Positions 1-9,011 of a stretch of DNA of 64,000 bases are shown here, one piece after another. This stretch comes from Haliea sp. (GTDB taxonomy: Bacteria > Pseudomonadota > Gammaproteobacteria > Pseudomonadales > Halieaceae). The stretch's first letter is position 1, and each line of letters opens with the position of its first letter. The notes below the pieces were generated by a model. It was not told the DNA's origin. It saw nothing but the letters and a program-made list of their open reading frames with translations, and searched no databases. The translations under genes and the position numbers were made by a program. The stretch covers positions 11,376 to 75,375 of the forward strand of contig JADJAL010000033.1 of NCBI GenBank assembly GCA_016704305.1, in the 5' to 3' direction.

Positions 1-554
1 GTGCTCCTGGTCACTGGCGACCGTCACATCGCGGGGATCCACTTCGTAACCCGTGAAATGCATGATGCGCGTGCACGGTCCGACCATGTAGTCCAGGCCG
101 ACGCTTGGGAGATAGCCAGCGACAAAACGGATGCCACGACTGACGTGTATACGCGTGTACTCCGCGCCGTTTTTGTGGCGCGTGTCGCGTGTGCGCCGAA
201 TGTAACCGGAATCATGGAACAGCGCGGCTGCGATACCGGTCATCGCCAGGTCCACGCCAAGCGCATCTTCGGGCGCTCGGCTGCGTTCATAACCATCCAG
301 CAGGCGCGCCATCGCCAGCGTCACATCGAGCACATGCTGTGCATTGTGGTAGCGTACATCGCAGGCGCGATAACCGGGATAACTGCCGCTGTAAAGCCGG
401 TTGCAATCATGAAACAAATTGCCAGCGGAGAGAGATCGGCGCCGGGGTAGCGCGTTGCCAGGATGCGCGTCACCACTGCGGCGACCATCACCGGATCAGA
501 CAGGTCTACCGTGTTACTCACGTCCATGTGCCCGGCGCGCTGGAAATCTCCCAT
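1..554 (-). CDS. HD / class I phosphodiesterase-like hydrolase, 3' part cut by window edge, frameshifted
   Basis: Probable metal-dependent phosphohydrolase. The reading frame starting at 554 (MGDFQRAGH...) must shift by one base near 419-423 to continue into a frame that stays open to base 1. After the shift it carries FHDCNRLY, then YHNAQHVLDVT and AALFHDSGY, which match the metal-binding His/Asp pattern of HD domains and especially the HN-x2-H-x2-DV signature of class I cyclic-nucleotide phosphodiesterases. The start lies 7 bp after the cyclase stop, with a GAGG about 12 bases upstream, so the two are probably cotranscribed. The C-terminus is outside the window. It could also be a general HD hydrolase with another substrate. 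The shift is probably a missing base (sequencing error). Confidence 0.7.
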
Positions 555-561
555 ATCGAAT

Positions 562-1953
562 TCAATCCTCGGTGATGGTGCGGGCCGCATTTTTCTTCAG
601 CAACCCGGCCAGATCGTCGAATAATTCCTCCGCACTGGGTGCGGCATCGGGAGGCAGGCCAGGACGCTTGTCGTCAGTTTTTGTTGCGGCAGCGCGGCCC
701 GGCAGCGCATCCTGGTCCAACCCGAGCGACAGTTTCCTGCCCTCGAGGTCAATCGCAATCTGCAGGTTATACGCATAACGGGACAGGCCGTGCTTATCGA
801 CGATGCGAAAACGCCGAGGCCGCGACTCGCCGTCCCCCTCCACACCTTCAGTCAGTCGACAGGAAATCGCATCGATGTTCTTGCCTGACAGCGGGATGCC
901 CTGCAGGGCGGGCAAAACGCGGTTGCAGGCACTGACAAAGGTAACGGCGGACACCGACGATAACGACTTGACCGTGTTGGACCCGCGCCCGGCATGATCG
1001 CACTGGAATTCCCCGATCAACACCTGGTTCGTCTGGGCCAGATCCAGCATGCGTGCCAATTCGATCGTCACGTCGCCGACGATGTAACTGAATACCGAGG
1101 GATTGACGCCCTCGGCCTGGTACAGCTCATAGTGGCCGCCGATATGGTAGCCCGTGCGAATCACCGGCACTGTGTGGCCCTTGGACGCCGCCTGGGCTAC
1201 CGCATTGTCAGCCACTACCAGCAGCATGAATACGAACAGATCCTGGTTGGCGGTGGGGCTGAGATCGCGATTCCAGACGTAGTAGCCATCGCCTGTGGTG
1301 GTGCGCGCAAAGTTGATCTCTATGCCCTGTGCCAGCAGCTTGTTATAGGCGGAGTTCAGGGAGTACGACAGGCTGTTCAACTGGCTCGCCTGCTCGAACG
1401 GTGTGTACAGCGAAAAGTCGACGATATCGAATAAAATCACGGCCCTGTTCTCGACATAGCTCAGGCCGTAACGCTTGATCACGTGCTCTACTGCCTGCAG
1501 CACCTGGGGTTCTTCAGACAGCGCGGAGTCAAGCTTGATAAAGGTGGGGGAGACATCCAGGCGCGCACTCACGGCGAACAACGCCTCACGCGTCTTGCGC
1601 CGCTCACCGGAAATGAGGTCGCGGATAAACGCTTCGTTGTCGCGACTGTCATCCGCGCAGGCATCGCCGACGGCACAATAGTTACCGAGAAAATAATGCG
1701 GGACAAAAATAACCAGCACGCCGCGCTCGTCTGAACTCCAGCACAGCACGATATTCTGCCCCATGCGCCATTGCCGGCGCAGCGTCGTTTCCAATGCCTT
1801 GAGGTTGCCGCGCTGGACAATGCTGATTGCGTTCAGCGCTTCCGTATGACTCGCTGTGACATTGCTTGCGCCATGGCCTGCGCCGCGACCTACGCTACCC
1901 CCGTCGCCGGGGCGTGGCTGTCCTTTGCTGCCTTTGTCGCTGGATATTGGCAT
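562..1953 (-). CDS. Class III adenylate/guanylate cyclase-like protein
   Basis: Predicted nucleotide cyclase of about 463 aa. The central part has the cyclase homology pattern: an ILFDIVDFS segment with the two metal-binding Asp residues, then ARTTTGDGYYVWN, then SYIVGDVTIELARMLD and an NQVLIGEF strand. There is no clear membrane segment, and the N-terminal about 150 residues have no domain I recognise. The start was placed at the ATG at 1953 because GGAGG precedes it by about 11 bases; a longer frame to 2133 is open but lacks such a site and has an unlikely composition. It is followed by a phosphodiesterase-like HD gene, suggesting a synthesis/breakdown pair for a cyclic nucleotide. ATP versus GTP specificity cannot be told by eye. 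Confidence 0.8.
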   Translation of the reverse strand: MPISSDKGSKGQPRPGDGGSVGRGAGHGASNVTASHTEALNAISIVQRGNLKALETTLRRQWRMGQNIVLCWSSDERGVLVIFVPHYFLGNYCAVGDACADDSRDNEAFIRDLISGERRKTREALFAVSARLDVSPTFIKLDSALSEEPQVLQAVEHVIKRYGLSYVENRAVILFDIVDFSLYTPFEQASQLNSLSYSLNSAYNKLLAQGIEINFARTTTGDGYYVWNRDLSPTANQDLFVFMLLVVADNAVAQAASKGHTVPVIRTGYHIGGHYELYQAEGVNPSVFSYIVGDVTIELARMLDLAQTNQVLIGEFQCDHAGRGSNTVKSLSSVSAVTFVSACNRVLPALQGIPLSGKNIDAISCRLTEGVEGDGESRPRRFRIVDKHGLSRYAYNLQIAIDLEGRKLSLGLDQDALPGRAAATKTDDKRPGLPPDAAPSAEELFDDLAGLLKKNAARTITED

Positions 1954-2090
1954 GTTGGATTTGGCCTCCACAGAGTCAAAGTTGTAGTGAACTGCCGCAC
2001 GACTACTGGCATTATAGGGACCTGTTGGCGTGGTAGCCACGCCCCGGTGTTTTGAACCCGTCACTTTCCATAATCCAGTAGGTATGATCC

Positions 2091-2594
2091 ATGCTGCCAC
2101 AGCGCCTGTTTTACGTGCTCCTGGTCCCCGCATTGTTACTCGTCGGCGCCTGCCAGGGCTATGACGTCACCTTGAATGAAAAGGTGATGTACTCGCCCAA
2201 ACCGCTGTTTCGCGATTACACCACGCCCGACCCGGGCCTGCGCACCTGTCTTGAACAGGCTATCAATGATGGTGTGGTTACCAATGCGCAGCAACTCACC
2301 AGGCTCGATTGCAGTTTTGCAGGGATAGAAAACCTGGAGGGTCTCGCGGTCTTCACCAGCCTCACCGAGTTACGCTTGTCCTCGAACAAGGTCCGCAACC
2401 TGGTTGAACTCGGCAAAATCCTCTCCCTGGAGGCATTGTACCTGGACGACAACCAGGTCATTGACCCGGTGCCGCTGGAGCAACTGCTCGCGCTGCGCCA
2501 TCTCGATTTATCCGGCAATCCCGCACTCCAGTGCCCTCGCCCCGGAAGCCTGGCGCATGTGACAACGGTTATTCTGCCAAAGCACTGTCGCTGA
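2091..2594 (+). CDS. Leucine-rich-repeat lipoprotein
   Basis: 167 aa with a typical lipoprotein signal peptide (hydrophobic stretch then LLLVGAC, Cys21 as lipidation site). Residues about 70-160 contain leucine-rich repeats of the LTRLDCS / LTELRLSSNKV / LEALYLDDNQV / LRHLDLSGNP type, as in internalin-like folds, and two C-terminal cysteines could form a disulfide. Probably a periplasmic or outer-membrane lipoprotein binding a protein partner. It is transcribed divergently from the cyclase gene; the 137-bp gap must hold both promoters. Confidence 0.8.
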   Translation: MLPQRLFYVLLVPALLLVGACQGYDVTLNEKVMYSPKPLFRDYTTPDPGLRTCLEQAINDGVVTNAQQLTRLDCSFAGIENLEGLAVFTSLTELRLSSNKVRNLVELGKILSLEALYLDDNQVIDPVPLEQLLALRHLDLSGNPALQCPRPGSLAHVTTVILPKHCR

Positions 2595-2655
2595 TACGTT
2601 TGCGCACCGCGGTCGCATATTGCCGCATGCCAGGGCATGCGGCGGCTGCCCTGTG

Positions 2656-3444
2656 TCAGGCTCCGCCCAGGTCAAGCCAGTCGAAGCCGCCCGACTGCTC
2701 CGCGAATATCACGCGGTCCAGAGTATCCAGCACCGACCGGAGCGCGCGCTCAGCCAGCGCCCGGCTGTTGTTTTTCTCACTGATATGCGCCACCACCAGA
2801 TGGCGCAAGCGCGCGCCGTCGATCTGCCGCAGCAGTTCCGCCGCCTGCTCGTTGTTCAGGTGCCCCCAGTCACCACCGACGCGACGTTTCAGCTGCGGCG
2901 GATACGGCCCATCCAGCAACATCGCAAGATCGTGATTGAACTCCAGCAGGAGGCTGTGGCAGTCGCGAAAACTGTCAATTACGTGCGGGGTGATGCTGCC
3001 AAGGTCGGTGAGAATACCCAGCGCGTGTTCGCCATTGCTGATGCGGTACTGGCACGGTTCCACCGCGTCATGCGGCACGGTCACCGCCTTGACGGACAGG
3101 TTGCCAATCACCAGCGTGTCTTCGCAGTTGAACAGGCGCTGGGCGTGGATGCCATCGCAGCGACCGGTACTGAACGTACCGTGGGTCAGATACACCGGGA
3201 TTTGGTAATTGCGCGACAGCGCCGCGACACCGCTGCAGTGATCGGAGTGCTCGTGCGTCACCAGGATTGCATCGATCTGCCGCGGTTCAACCCGCAGGCG
3301 CGCCATGCGGCGCACGGTTTCACGCAGGGAAAAACCGCAGTCGATCATCAGCAGCGTGTCGCCGCAACGCACCAGCGTCGCGTTGCCTTTGCTACCTGAG
3401 CCTAAAGAGGCAAATTGCACGGCCGGGTTCTTCGCCTCAAACAT
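2656..3444 (-). CDS. MBL-fold metallohydrolase (WalJ/YycJ-like)
   Basis: About 262 aa metallo-beta-lactamase-fold protein. It begins with FASLGSGSKGNATLV and carries the zinc-binding THEHSDHCSG motif near residue 75, DLGSI and a late HLVVAHISEKNNS segment. These are typical of the YycJ/WalJ group of cytosolic hydrolases, often described as putative nucleases. It is the third gene of the dapA-bamC operon and starts immediately after the bamC stop; ATG at 3444 or GTG at 3450 are both possible. Pseudomonads have the same gene order followed by purC, which is absent here. Confidence 0.85.
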   Translation of the reverse strand: MFEAKNPAVQFASLGSGSKGNATLVRCGDTLLMIDCGFSLRETVRRMARLRVEPRQIDAILVTHEHSDHCSGVAALSRNYQIPVYLTHGTFSTGRCDGIHAQRLFNCEDTLVIGNLSVKAVTVPHDAVEPCQYRISNGEHALGILTDLGSITPHVIDSFRDCHSLLLEFNHDLAMLLDGPYPPQLKRRVGGDWGHLNNEQAAELLRQIDGARLRHLVVAHISEKNNSRALAERALRSVLDTLDRVIFAEQSGGFDWLDLGGA

Positions 3445-3450
3445 CAGCAC

Positions 3451-4503
3451 TCAGTCGATATTGCCCTTGATCATGGCCAGCAGTTCCTGGCCTTCGCGGT
3501 TGTCGTAGGGCATGTCGGCATTCTGCGGTTGCAGGCGGATCGTCACTGCCTGCTCCGACACCGTTTGCACGGAGACGACGAATGCCTGGCCGATCAAGGG
3601 CCTGGCGGAATCGCTATTCCACAGAGAAGCCCACCAGCCCTTTTCTTCCTCCTCAACACCTTCGAACACGACGTAGTAGACGCCGCTGCTGCGATCCCGG
3701 TCGGTGATCTTGAAGGTGGAATCCTCCAGTGCCCGCTCCAGCGATGCCCAGGCGCGATCAAACGGCAGTTCCAGTTGCAGGTAGCTCTCGCCCCCTGCTC
3801 CCTCCAGCATGACGATTTTGCCACCCGCGCTGATGCCCTGTTCGGCAATCATCGACACCGGCGAGGAGTCGGCGCTGTCGGCGAGGAACTGCGCCACGGC
3901 CTTGAGCATCTCTGCGGCCTGGGCGGGATCATCGGATTTCTCGGGCCACTCGCTGGAAGCGCCCGACTGCAGCATTTGCAGTACATGCAGCTCGCTGGTG
4001 CCGCGCTGCACACCCTGGTCTATGCGAAATTGAAAGCGGCTGCTCAGGCTCTCGCCCTCCACCGTCAACCAGTTGGTTTCGAGAATACCCGCCTGGGCAT
4101 CTGCGCGTGCGATCTGCATGCCCGACGCCGCCATGAAATTGCGCACCTGCGGCCAGACCTGTCCCGGTGCGATGCCAATCAACGCCCAACTCGCGTCTCC
4201 AAGCTTTTGTATGCGCACCACTTCCGCGCCCACCCCGGCGGACAGGGGCGTGGGCTTGGGCACCTCGAACTCGCCCTGCGACAGGAACTTGTCTTCTATC
4301 GGTGGGATCACATAGATCTCGTTGAGTTGCACCGCGTCCATGTCAGCCGGCACTGTGATGGGCGGCAATACCGGCGCTTTCTTGTAGTCTTCGGAGCGAT
4401 CGCGAAACACGCCTTTCTCGCCAAACATTGACCCGCACCCCGTGACCGCGAGTAGCAGGGCACAGGCCAGCACGGGTCGCACGACATTTATCCGCATATC
4501 CAT
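3451..4503 (-). CDS. bamC: Outer membrane assembly lipoprotein BamC
   Basis: 350 aa lipoprotein with signal peptide and lipobox LLAVTGC (Cys about 23), followed by an unstructured GEKGVFRDRSEDYKKA segment like the BamD-binding lasso of BamC. Two helix-grip-type domains follow (about residues 100-210 and 230-345), with LELPFDRAWASLERAL and a YYVVFEG strand. BamC is an accessory part of the BAM complex that inserts beta-barrel proteins into the outer membrane. The ATG overlaps the dapA stop by one base, so translation is probably coupled. The family and the dapA-bamC linkage are well established in gammaproteobacteria. Confidence 0.93.
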   Translation of the reverse strand: MDMRINVVRPVLACALLLAVTGCGSMFGEKGVFRDRSEDYKKAPVLPPITVPADMDAVQLNEIYVIPPIEDKFLSQGEFEVPKPTPLSAGVGAEVVRIQKLGDASWALIGIAPGQVWPQVRNFMAASGMQIARADAQAGILETNWLTVEGESLSSRFQFRIDQGVQRGTSELHVLQMLQSGASSEWPEKSDDPAQAAEMLKAVAQFLADSADSSPVSMIAEQGISAGGKIVMLEGAGGESYLQLELPFDRAWASLERALEDSTFKITDRDRSSGVYYVVFEGVEEEEKGWWASLWNSDSARPLIGQAFVVSVQTVSEQAVTIRLQPQNADMPYDNREGQELLAMIKGNID

Positions 4504-5374
4504 CAAACTCCTGCAGCCGCCATGGCTTCGAGAACCTCTGTGTGATACCGCTCGTCCAGCGTCGTCAGTGGCAGGCGTATCCCGTCACCGATCAGGCCGC
4601 GCTGGTTCAGCGCCCACTTGACCGGTATCGGATTCGACTCCACGAACAACGCCTTGTTCAGCGGTGCCAGCCGGGCATTGACCACCTCGGCCTGCGCCCG
4701 CTCGCCCGCCAGGGACAGTGCACACAGCTGTGCCATCAGTGCCGGAGCGACATTGGCGGTGACCGAGATATTGCCGTTGCCACCGGCGAGCATCAATTCC
4801 ATCGCGGTTGGGTCATCGCCGGAGTAGATCGCCAGCACCTCGCCACAGCGCTGGATCAGGTCGACGCCGCGCGCGAGATCGCCGGTCGCGTCCTTGATGC
4901 CGACAATGTTGTCCAGCTCGGCGAGGCGGACAACCGTATCGTTACTCATATCAACCGCCGTGCGGCCAGGCACGTTGTACAGAATCTGCGGCACGGCCAC
5001 GGCGTCATTGATGGCCTTGAAATGCTCGAACAGGCCGCGCTGTGTCGGGCGATTATAGTAGGGTGTCACCAACAGGCAGGCATCGGCCCCAGCGGTTGCG
5101 GCGGCCCTGGTCAGCTCAATGGCCTCCCAGGTGGAATTCGCGCCCGTGCCCGCCACCACCGGGATACGCCCGGCGCAGTGGCGGACACAGAACGTGATAA
5201 CGTCGCAATGCTCGACACATTGAGCGTCGCGCTCTCGCCGGTCGTGCCCACCGCGCCGATCGCGGCGGTGCCCGCCTGCACATGGAGATCCAAAAGCCGT
5301 TCCAGCGCTGCCCAATCGACGCTGCCATCGCTGCGCATGGGCGTAACCAGGGCGACTATACTGCCGGTAATCAT
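4503..5374 (-). CDS. dapA: 4-hydroxy-tetrahydrodipicolinate synthase, frameshifted
   Basis: Condenses pyruvate with aspartate semialdehyde in lysine and diaminopimelate synthesis. The start at 5374 follows GGAG at 7 bases. The N-terminal part reads MITGSIVALVTPM...AVGTTGESATLNV, then the frame shifts near 5212 and continues EHCDVITFCV...RIPVVAGTGANST, YYNRPTQ, YNVPGRT and the Schiff-base region VGIKDATGDL. Adding one base gives 290 aa, the normal family length. Because this enzyme is usually essential, the shift is almost certainly a missing base in the assembly. First gene of dapA-bamC-MBL. Confidence 0.92.
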
Positions 5375-5556
5375 TGATTGTCTCCGCAACACGAGTATCG
5401 GTGCGCGAACCTGACGCCGGCGCGCGCCGGGGAAAACCCGCCATTATCCATGCCGGCGTCAGGATAACAACCTTGTAGGCTAAAATGAACGCGAGGGGTA
5501 CTCTCCCTCACGACCACTGCAATGCTGGATGGGGCGCCATCCCGGAGAGATGTTTT

Positions 5557-6063
5557 ATGCGCACAAAAAACCTGTTTCGTATCATCCTGTTCCTGTTCGC
5601 TACGCTGACCGCTGGCGCGAGCCTGGCCGAGAAGCCGCCCGTGATCGGCGAGCTGTCGAATATGGACCTGCAATTCATGGCGGAGCAACGGCAGAGCCTG
5701 CAGGATCTTGCCGCAATCAATCTCGGTCGGCAGTTCAGTGGCGACAAGGCGCGCGATCTCGATCTGTTGCAAACCCTGCTGGACAGGCAACTGGTGCGCG
5801 CCGACCAGGTGCGCGAACTACAGGCGATGGGCGTGATTATGGGCGACCTGCTGGCTGCGGACCTGGATATGCACTGGGTGATCTACGAAGACGCCGAGGG
5901 ACGCAGCCGCGCGCTGCGCTATGCACAGACGGACAACTACCTTTTCCCGATTACGATGATCGCCAGGCGCCGGGAAGTGGGCAACCAGACATCGGTGCAG
6001 GAGATTTACCAGAAAGCCTACGACATCATCAGCGAGAGCAGGCCCGCGCTGCCCTTCCAATAG
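5557..6063 (+). CDS. Exported DUF3806-like protein
   Basis: 168 aa with an N-terminal signal peptide (RTKNLFRIILFLFATLTAGASLA, cleavage probably after SLA). The mature part has NMDLQFMAEQRQSLQDLA and NLGRQFSGDKARDLDLL helices, a VIYEDAEGRSRALRY strand pair and NYLFPITMIARR, which resembles DUF3806 proteins of unknown function. The start at 5557 was chosen for the GGAGAG seven bases upstream. Divergent from dapA with about 180 bp between them. No function can be assigned. Confidence 0.7.
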   Translation: MRTKNLFRIILFLFATLTAGASLAEKPPVIGELSNMDLQFMAEQRQSLQDLAAINLGRQFSGDKARDLDLLQTLLDRQLVRADQVRELQAMGVIMGDLLAADLDMHWVIYEDAEGRSRALRYAQTDNYLFPITMIARRREVGNQTSVQEIYQKAYDIISESRPALPFQ

Positions 6064-6125
6064 TGCATGGCATTTACCGGGAGCAGCCATTAGACTGTTT
6101 GCTTTGCATTGACCAGTAGCGCTGC

Positions 6126-7256
6126 ATGAGCTCACAGTCACCTGACTATCAATTACACGACGGCGAGCAGGACGCTGCGGTGCTCGCACTCTCCGGGGAC
6201 TGGACGCAGGGACAGCATCCCGCACGCTTCAACAGTGTAGAGCCTGAACTGGCCAGGCGGCATCTCGCGCAGCTCACGACGGATGGCGCGGCATTGGGCG
6301 ACTGGGATTCCATGCTGATGGGCTTCCTGCTGCAATGCCACGACTACTGCCGCGCACAGAAGATTGAATTCAATACCCGCAATATGCCCCACGGCATTGA
6401 GCAATTGCTCGCCGTTGCCACGGCGGTGCCCGCGCGCCGGGCGGACGCGCCAAAGACTGAGTCCTGGCTGGCCTTTCTCTCGCCCGGAACCCTGGTCCGC
6501 GACCTGTGGGGCGACCTGCAGGAATCCCTGGCCTTTACTGGCGAAGTAACCGTTGCGCTGACGCGCCTCGTGCGAGGCAAGGCCAACACCCGCTTCACCG
6601 ATTTTCGCAATTTCTGCTACCAGGCTGGGCCCGAGGCCTTCGCGATCATCAGCCTGACCAGCGTGCTGGTAGGCATGATCCTGGCATACCTGGGCGCGGT
6701 GCAGCTGAGGCAGTTTGGTGCGGAAATTTTCGTGGCCAACCTGGTCGTTATCGGCACGCTTCGGGAGATGGGAGTGTTGATGACGGCCGTCGTGATGGCG
6801 GGCCGCACCGGCGCCGCCTATGCCGCGCAACTGGGCACGATGCAAACCAACGAGGAGATTGACGCCATCACCACCATGGGTATCTCACCGGTGGAGTTTC
6901 TCGTACTGCCACGGATGCTGGCGCTGATCATCATCATGCCGTTGCTGACGATTTACGCTAACCTGCTGGGCATTGTGGGAGGCGGCATCGTTGCGGGCGG
7001 CATGGGAATCTCGCCGATACAGTATTTCCAGCAGGGCGAATCAGCGTTGGACTTCAGCCACGTCGCGGTGGGCCTGATAAAAGCCGTGGTCTTTGCCACG
7101 CTCATCGCCGTCGCCGGTTGTCGTGCGGGCATCAACTCCGGCCGGAGTTCGGCTGCGGTAGGCCAGGCCGCCACCAACGCCGTGGTGACGGCAATCGTCT
7201 ACCTGATCGTCGCGGATGCGGGCATCAATATCCTGTTTCAGCAGTTGGGCATATGA
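6126..7256 (+). CDS. MlaE-family ABC transporter permease with N-terminal STAS-like domain
   Basis: 376 aa inner-membrane permease for lipid transport. Residues about 1-105 form a soluble domain (LALSGDW..., GALGDWDSMLMGFLLQCHDYC, IEFNTRNMPHGIEQLL) resembling a STAS domain, as in the longer MlaE/YrbE proteins. The membrane part follows, with the conserved GPEAFAIISLTSVLVGMILAY, REMGVLMTAVVMAGRTGAAYAAQLGTM and EIDAITTMGISP motifs, then four further hydrophobic segments. First gene of a four-gene operon with ATPase, MCE protein and PqiC lipoprotein, all overlapping or nearly so. The complex should move phospholipid or another hydrophobic substrate between the membranes. Confidence 0.9.
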   Translation: MSSQSPDYQLHDGEQDAAVLALSGDWTQGQHPARFNSVEPELARRHLAQLTTDGAALGDWDSMLMGFLLQCHDYCRAQKIEFNTRNMPHGIEQLLAVATAVPARRADAPKTESWLAFLSPGTLVRDLWGDLQESLAFTGEVTVALTRLVRGKANTRFTDFRNFCYQAGPEAFAIISLTSVLVGMILAYLGAVQLRQFGAEIFVANLVVIGTLREMGVLMTAVVMAGRTGAAYAAQLGTMQTNEEIDAITTMGISPVEFLVLPRMLALIIIMPLLTIYANLLGIVGGGIVAGGMGISPIQYFQQGESALDFSHVAVGLIKAVVFATLIAVAGCRAGINSGRSSAAVGQAATNAVVTAIVYLIVADAGINILFQQLGI

Positions 7257-8035
7257 CCGCCGACACCCCGACGCCCTACATTGAGATTCGCGACGTCACC
7301 ATGGCCTATGGCTCAAACGTCATCCAGCGCGACCTCAACTTCACCATCCACCAGGGCGATATTTTCGTGATCATGGGCGGCAGCGGGTGCGGCAAAAGCA
7401 CACTGCTAAAACACATGCTGGGCCTGATCCCGCCCAGCAGCGGCGACATATTGTACGAGGGCACCAGTTTCTTCCAGTCGGGCGCGGCCGAGCAGGGCGC
7501 CATGCGCCAGGACTGGGGCATCACGTACCAGTCCGGCGGCCTGTTCAGCGCGATGACACTGGCGGAAAACATTACCCTGCCACTGGAGCTCTATACCAGC
7601 TACACGCCAGCGGAAATCACCGATATCGTCGCCTACAAACTGGCGCTGGTCGGCCTGGCCGGATACCAGTCCTACTACCCCTCTGAAATCAGCGGCGGCA
7701 TGCAAAAAAGAGCTGCCCTGGCCCGCGCCATCGCGCTGGACCCAAAAATCCTGTTTTTCGATGAACCCTCCGCAGGACTGGATCCGATCAGTTCGCGCCT
7801 GCTCGATGAATTGATCGTCCAGATCAAGGAATCCATGGGCGCGACCGTCGTGATGGTGACGCACGAACTACCCAGTATTTTTGCTATTGCGACGAACTCG
7901 GTCTACCTGGACAACATCACCCGCACTATGATCGCCTACGGTAACCCGGCTGACCTGCGCGACCACAGTCCGCAACCGGTGGTGAGGCAATTCCTGACAC
8001 GCAGCGCCGCAGCCGCTACCCTGGACCAACCATGA
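7253..8035 (+). CDS. MlaF-like ABC transporter ATP-binding protein
   Basis: 260 aa ABC ATPase driving the Mce transporter. Walker A GGSGCGKST is at about residue 41-49, Q-loop YQSGGLFSAMT, signature SGGMQKR, Walker B KILFFDEPSAGLDP and the switch VTHEL. The FFDEPSAGLDPI wording is typical of MlaF. The start ATG at 7253 overlaps the permease stop in an ATGA arrangement, so translation is coupled. Confidence 0.93.
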   Translation: MTADTPTPYIEIRDVTMAYGSNVIQRDLNFTIHQGDIFVIMGGSGCGKSTLLKHMLGLIPPSSGDILYEGTSFFQSGAAEQGAMRQDWGITYQSGGLFSAMTLAENITLPLELYTSYTPAEITDIVAYKLALVGLAGYQSYYPSEISGGMQKRAALARAIALDPKILFFDEPSAGLDPISSRLLDELIVQIKESMGATVVMVTHELPSIFAIATNSVYLDNITRTMIAYGNPADLRDHSPQPVVRQFLTRSAAAATLDQP

Positions 8036-8045
8036 GTACCACACT

Positions 8046-9011
8046 ATGAGAGCCAAGCCACACACCGTCGCCATCGGTGCTTTCGTCATTGGCGCAATCC
8101 TGATCGCCCTGGTCACCCTGCTGTTCCTGCTCGGCTCGGGTTTCGGCAAGAAGGAGACCGTGGTCATGGTGTTCGATGGCTCCGTCAAGGGGCTCAACGT
8201 AGGTGCTCCCATGACTCTGCGCGGGGTGCAGGTCGGCCAGGTTACCGCCATTGAGTTGATTCTCGACTCCACCAAAGCCAATGTGATCATGATGGTTGAA
8301 GCAGACCTGAATGCCAAAAACATTCGCAGGGAGGGTCCCGCCAACGCCAACCTGATCGAGGAATTGATCACGCGCGGCCTGCGCGCGCAGCTCAACACGC
8401 AGAGCCTGCTGACAGGCCTGCTGTTCATCGAACTCGATTTCCACCCGAGCACACCACTCACGCTCGCCGACATCAATTCGCCCTATATACAGTTGCCTAC
8501 GATACCCACCAACTTGCAGCGCATTGCGCAAAAACTGGAGGATCTCGACGTTTCCAAATTGTCCAGTGACCTGGAAAACATTAGCAATGGCATCAACAAC
8601 CTGGTCAGCAGCGAGGAGTTCCAGAGCCTGCCCGCCAACATCACCAGTACCATGCACTCGATGCGCGAACTCAGCACCCAACTGCAGGCGCAACTTGCCA
8701 GCACCGGCCCCAAGCTTGACACCGTGCTGGATGAAACCGCCGCCGCTGTGGCCACTGCAAATGCAGACTTACCCAAGCTTGGGGAACTGATCGAGGGCAA
8801 CCTGACAGCGCTCAATGCGGCGATCAAAGCCTTCGAACAGGGCATGGGTCAGGTGGAGGGACTGACGTCACAGGACTCACCGACCCTGTACCAATTGAAT
8901 ACCGCCTTGCAGGAAGTGGCCCGTGCGAGCAGGTCATTGCAATCCCTGGCAAACACACTGGAACAACAGCCCGAAGCACTGATCCGGGGCAAAAGCGGAG
9001 ATGAAAAATGA
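8046..9011 (+). CDS. MlaD/PqiB-type MCE-domain lipid-binding protein
   Basis: 321 aa with one N-terminal membrane anchor (GAFVIGAILIALVTLLFLLGSG) and a single MCE domain at about residues 38-115 (VMVFDGSVKGLNVGAPMTLRGVQVG). A long helical region at about 160-310 is rich in heptads (VLDETAAAVATANADLPKLGELIEG). Such proteins form rings in the periplasm that carry lipid between the membranes; the extended helix is more like YrbD/PqiB or mycobacterial Mce proteins than the short E. coli MlaD. Third gene of the operon. Confidence 0.9.
   Translation: MRAKPHTVAIGAFVIGAILIALVTLLFLLGSGFGKKETVVMVFDGSVKGLNVGAPMTLRGVQVGQVTAIELILDSTKANVIMMVEADLNAKNIRREGPANANLIEELITRGLRAQLNTQSLLTGLLFIELDFHPSTPLTLADINSPYIQLPTIPTNLQRIAQKLEDLDVSKLSSDLENISNGINNLVSSEEFQSLPANITSTMHSMRELSTQLQAQLASTGPKLDTVLDETAAAVATANADLPKLGELIEGNLTALNAAIKAFEQGMGQVEGLTSQDSPTLYQLNTALQEVARASRSLQSLANTLEQQPEALIRGKSGDEK

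Noticed and set aside
5485..6063. Longer N-terminus for the DUF3806-like protein (starting at 5485)
   Set aside because: The extension precedes a proper ribosome site and signal peptide at 5557 and would hide the export signal.
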